Assembly: GCA_002508635.1 (NCBI GenBank)
Contig: DACO01000162.1
Span: 1-6,537, forward strand
Length of the DNA stretch: 6,537 bases
From: Methanolobus sp. UBA118
Lineage (GTDB): Archaea > Halobacteriota > Methanosarcinia > Methanosarcinales > Methanosarcinaceae
Direction of reading: 5' to 3'
A program made the position numbers and the translations under genes. Every line of letters starts with the position of its first letter. Positions within the stretch are counted from its first letter, which is position 1. Under the pieces are notes generated by a model, which saw nothing but the letters and a program-made list of their open reading frames with translations, had not been told where the DNA came from and did no database searches. This document shows positions 5,763-6,537 of the stretch, in pieces.

Positions 5763-5798
5763 TTTTCAGGGGTTCAGATCCCCTGTTCTCATTTTATC
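5763..5798 (+). terminator. Hairpin terminator after the flavoprotein gene
   Basis: CAGGGG at 5767-5772 and CCCCTG at 5780-5785 form a perfect six-bp stem with a seven-base loop. It starts 16 bases after the stop codon, with T5 before it and a T-rich stretch (TTCTCATTTTATC) after it. This fits a bacterial-like or assisted archaeal terminator. It also superficially resembles a tRNA T-arm, but no tRNA can be built around it. Confidence 0.55.
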
Positions 5799-5812
5799 TC
5801 CCATAACAAACG

Positions 5813-5820
5813 ATTTAAAC
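5813..5820 (+). promoter_or_regulatory. Weak TATA-like element upstream of acs
   Basis: ATTTAAAC at 5813-5820 is the best box A candidate before acs. It predicts transcription starting near 5840, inside the dyad at 5831-5854. The match is moderate. Confidence 0.3.
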
Positions 5821-5830
5821 AAATTGATAC

Positions 5831-5854
5831 AATATTGTTCTGGGGAACAATATT
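5831..5854. promoter_or_regulatory. Perfect 10-bp dyad/hairpin in front of acs
   Basis: AATATTGTTC at 5831-5840, the four-base centre TGGG, and GAACAATATT at 5845-5854 form a flawless inverted repeat ending 15 bases before the acs ATG and 6 bases before its GGTG ribosome site. As DNA it is a 24-bp operator-like dyad over the predicted transcription start; as RNA it would be a stable leader hairpin close to the ribosome site. ACAATATT also recurs directly at 5829-5836 and 5847-5854. Confidence 0.6.
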
Positions 5855-5869
5855 CCAAACGGTGTTATA

Positions 5870-6537
5870 ATGGGAGAAAATACCAGTCTTCAGACAGAAG
5901 ATCTCAAGTTCGACCCACCTGATGATTTTGTAAAGAATGCAAATATCAATGACCCTGAGATCTATAGAAGAGCGGATGATAATCCAGAGGGATTCTGGGA
6001 AGAACAGGCAGAAGAGATCGAGTGGTTCAAAAAGTGGGATCGAGTGCTTGAATGGGATGCACCTCATTCAAAGTGGTTCAGCGGTGGAAAACTGAATGCA
6101 TCATACAATTGCCTTGATGTCAATGTAAAAAAGAATCCGGATAAACTCGCTATTATCTGGGAAGGCGAGAACGGAGATATCAGGAAATATACCTACAGAG
6201 AGCTTCTTGAGGAAACTTCCCGCCTTGCCAATGCACTCAGGGAGCAGGGTGTGAAAAAAGGCGATATTGTTACTATCTATCTGCCAATGATACCCGAGAT
6301 TGTCATATCCATGCTCGCATGTGCCAGAATAGGTGCTCCACACAGCGTGGTGTTTGCCGCCTTTTCCGGGGGTTCGCTATGTACACGGATCGAGGATGCA
6401 AAAAGTGATCTTATCATAACCTGTGACGGTTACTACCGCAGAGGAAAGATAGTCGAGCAGAAAAAAAAGGTAGATATCGGATTGAGTTCGTGCGAGTCTG
6501 TGAAAAAGGTCATCGTGGTCAAAAATCTCGGAAATGA
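5870..6537 (+). CDS. acs: Acetyl-CoA synthetase, AMP-forming (5' part; truncated by window end)
   Basis: Enzyme of acetate activation: acetate + ATP + CoA gives acetyl-CoA + AMP + PPi, in the cytoplasm. The first 222 codons are present and open to the window edge; the family is about 630-670 residues, so roughly two thirds is missing. Residues about 28-88 are the N-terminal ACAS domain (DPEIYRRA, GFWEEQA, KWFSGGKLNASYNCLD). The adenylating domain begins after it with YTYRELLEETSRLANAL (107-123), GDIVTIYLPMIPEIVISMLACARIGAPHSVVFAAFS (131-166) and GYYRRGK (187-193). The ATP-binding signature loop and catalytic lysine lie beyond the window. ATG 5870 follows GGTG at 5861-5864. The stretch AAFSGGSL differs from the commoner GFSAEAL. 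A perfect dyad upstream suggests regulation. Propionyl-CoA synthetase is a less likely alternative. Confidence 0.93.
   Translation, partial: MGENTSLQTEDLKFDPPDDFVKNANINDPEIYRRADDNPEGFWEEQAEEIEWFKKWDRVLEWDAPHSKWFSGGKLNASYNCLDVNVKKNPDKLAIIWEGENGDIRKYTYRELLEETSRLANALREQGVKKGDIVTIYLPMIPEIVISMLACARIGAPHSVVFAAFSGGSLCTRIEDAKSDLIITCDGYYRRGKIVEQKKKVDIGLSSCESVKKVIVVKNLGN

Noticed and set aside
5767..5791. T-arm-like AGGGG-TTCAGAT-CCCCT followed by a possible acceptor strand, suggesting a tRNA 3' end or attachment site
   Set aside because: The loop has G instead of A at position 58, there is no matching 5' acceptor or anticodon arm upstream (that DNA codes for the flavoprotein C-terminus), and no duplicated flank is seen. 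A terminator hairpin explains it better.
5789..6343. Two minus-strand open frames over the acs start
   Set aside because: They overlap the acs coding region, whose translation is unmistakable, and show no family features.
1..6537. Search for CRISPR arrays, transposase genes, terminal repeats or integration sites
   Set aside because: No regularly spaced repeats, no transposase or integrase frames and no flanking duplications were seen.

Overview
The window looks like chromosomal DNA of a methanogenic archaeon, most likely order Methanosarcinales and probably a Methanosarcinaceae-type organism. The supporting features are Shine-Dalgarno sites of the GGTGAT/GGAGG type, TATA-like promoter boxes, oligo-T terminators, an archaeal-type phosphoglycerate kinase, an AMMECR1-domain protein, and a flavoprotein whose four cysteines fall at the same residue numbers as in the Methanosarcina iron-sulfur flavoprotein Isf. 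The genus cannot be fixed from sequence reading alone.

Layout. At about 18-640 a small ArsR-like winged-helix regulator overlaps by one base a small AhpD/carboxymuconolactone-decarboxylase-like protein, giving a translationally coupled pair. A GbsR/MarR-type regulator follows (767-1390), preceded by a spacer rich in inverted repeats. Next come a nucleoside 2-deoxyribosyltransferase-family protein (1476-1904) and a ten-helix transporter of the bile acid:sodium symporter (BASS) family (2025-2939). The transporter converges on a minus-strand pair: phosphoglycerate kinase (4944-3712, probable TTG start) and, downstream of it, an AMMECR1-domain protein (3623-2988). Divergent from pgk is an Isf-type flavoprotein (5191-5751). 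It is followed by a terminator-like hairpin, a perfect 10-bp dyad, and the first 222 codons of an AMP-forming acetyl-CoA synthetase (from 5870) that runs off the window.

Functional reading. Most of the window is ordinary housekeeping and central metabolism: gluconeogenesis/glycolysis (Pgk), acetate activation (Acs), ferredoxin-linked redox chemistry (Isf), nucleotide salvage or sanitation, and organic-anion uptake. I see no mobile element, CRISPR array, rRNA or tRNA, and no clear new multi-gene defence or biosynthetic system. The points most worth a second look are regulatory or mechanistic. They are a cysteine-bearing regulator coupled to an AhpD-like protein that lacks the family's proton-relay residues; an imperfect dyad midway between the predicted pgk and isf TATA boxes; a perfect dyad just upstream of acs; and start-site corrections for several genes. 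No stretch without a gene exceeds about 250 bases.
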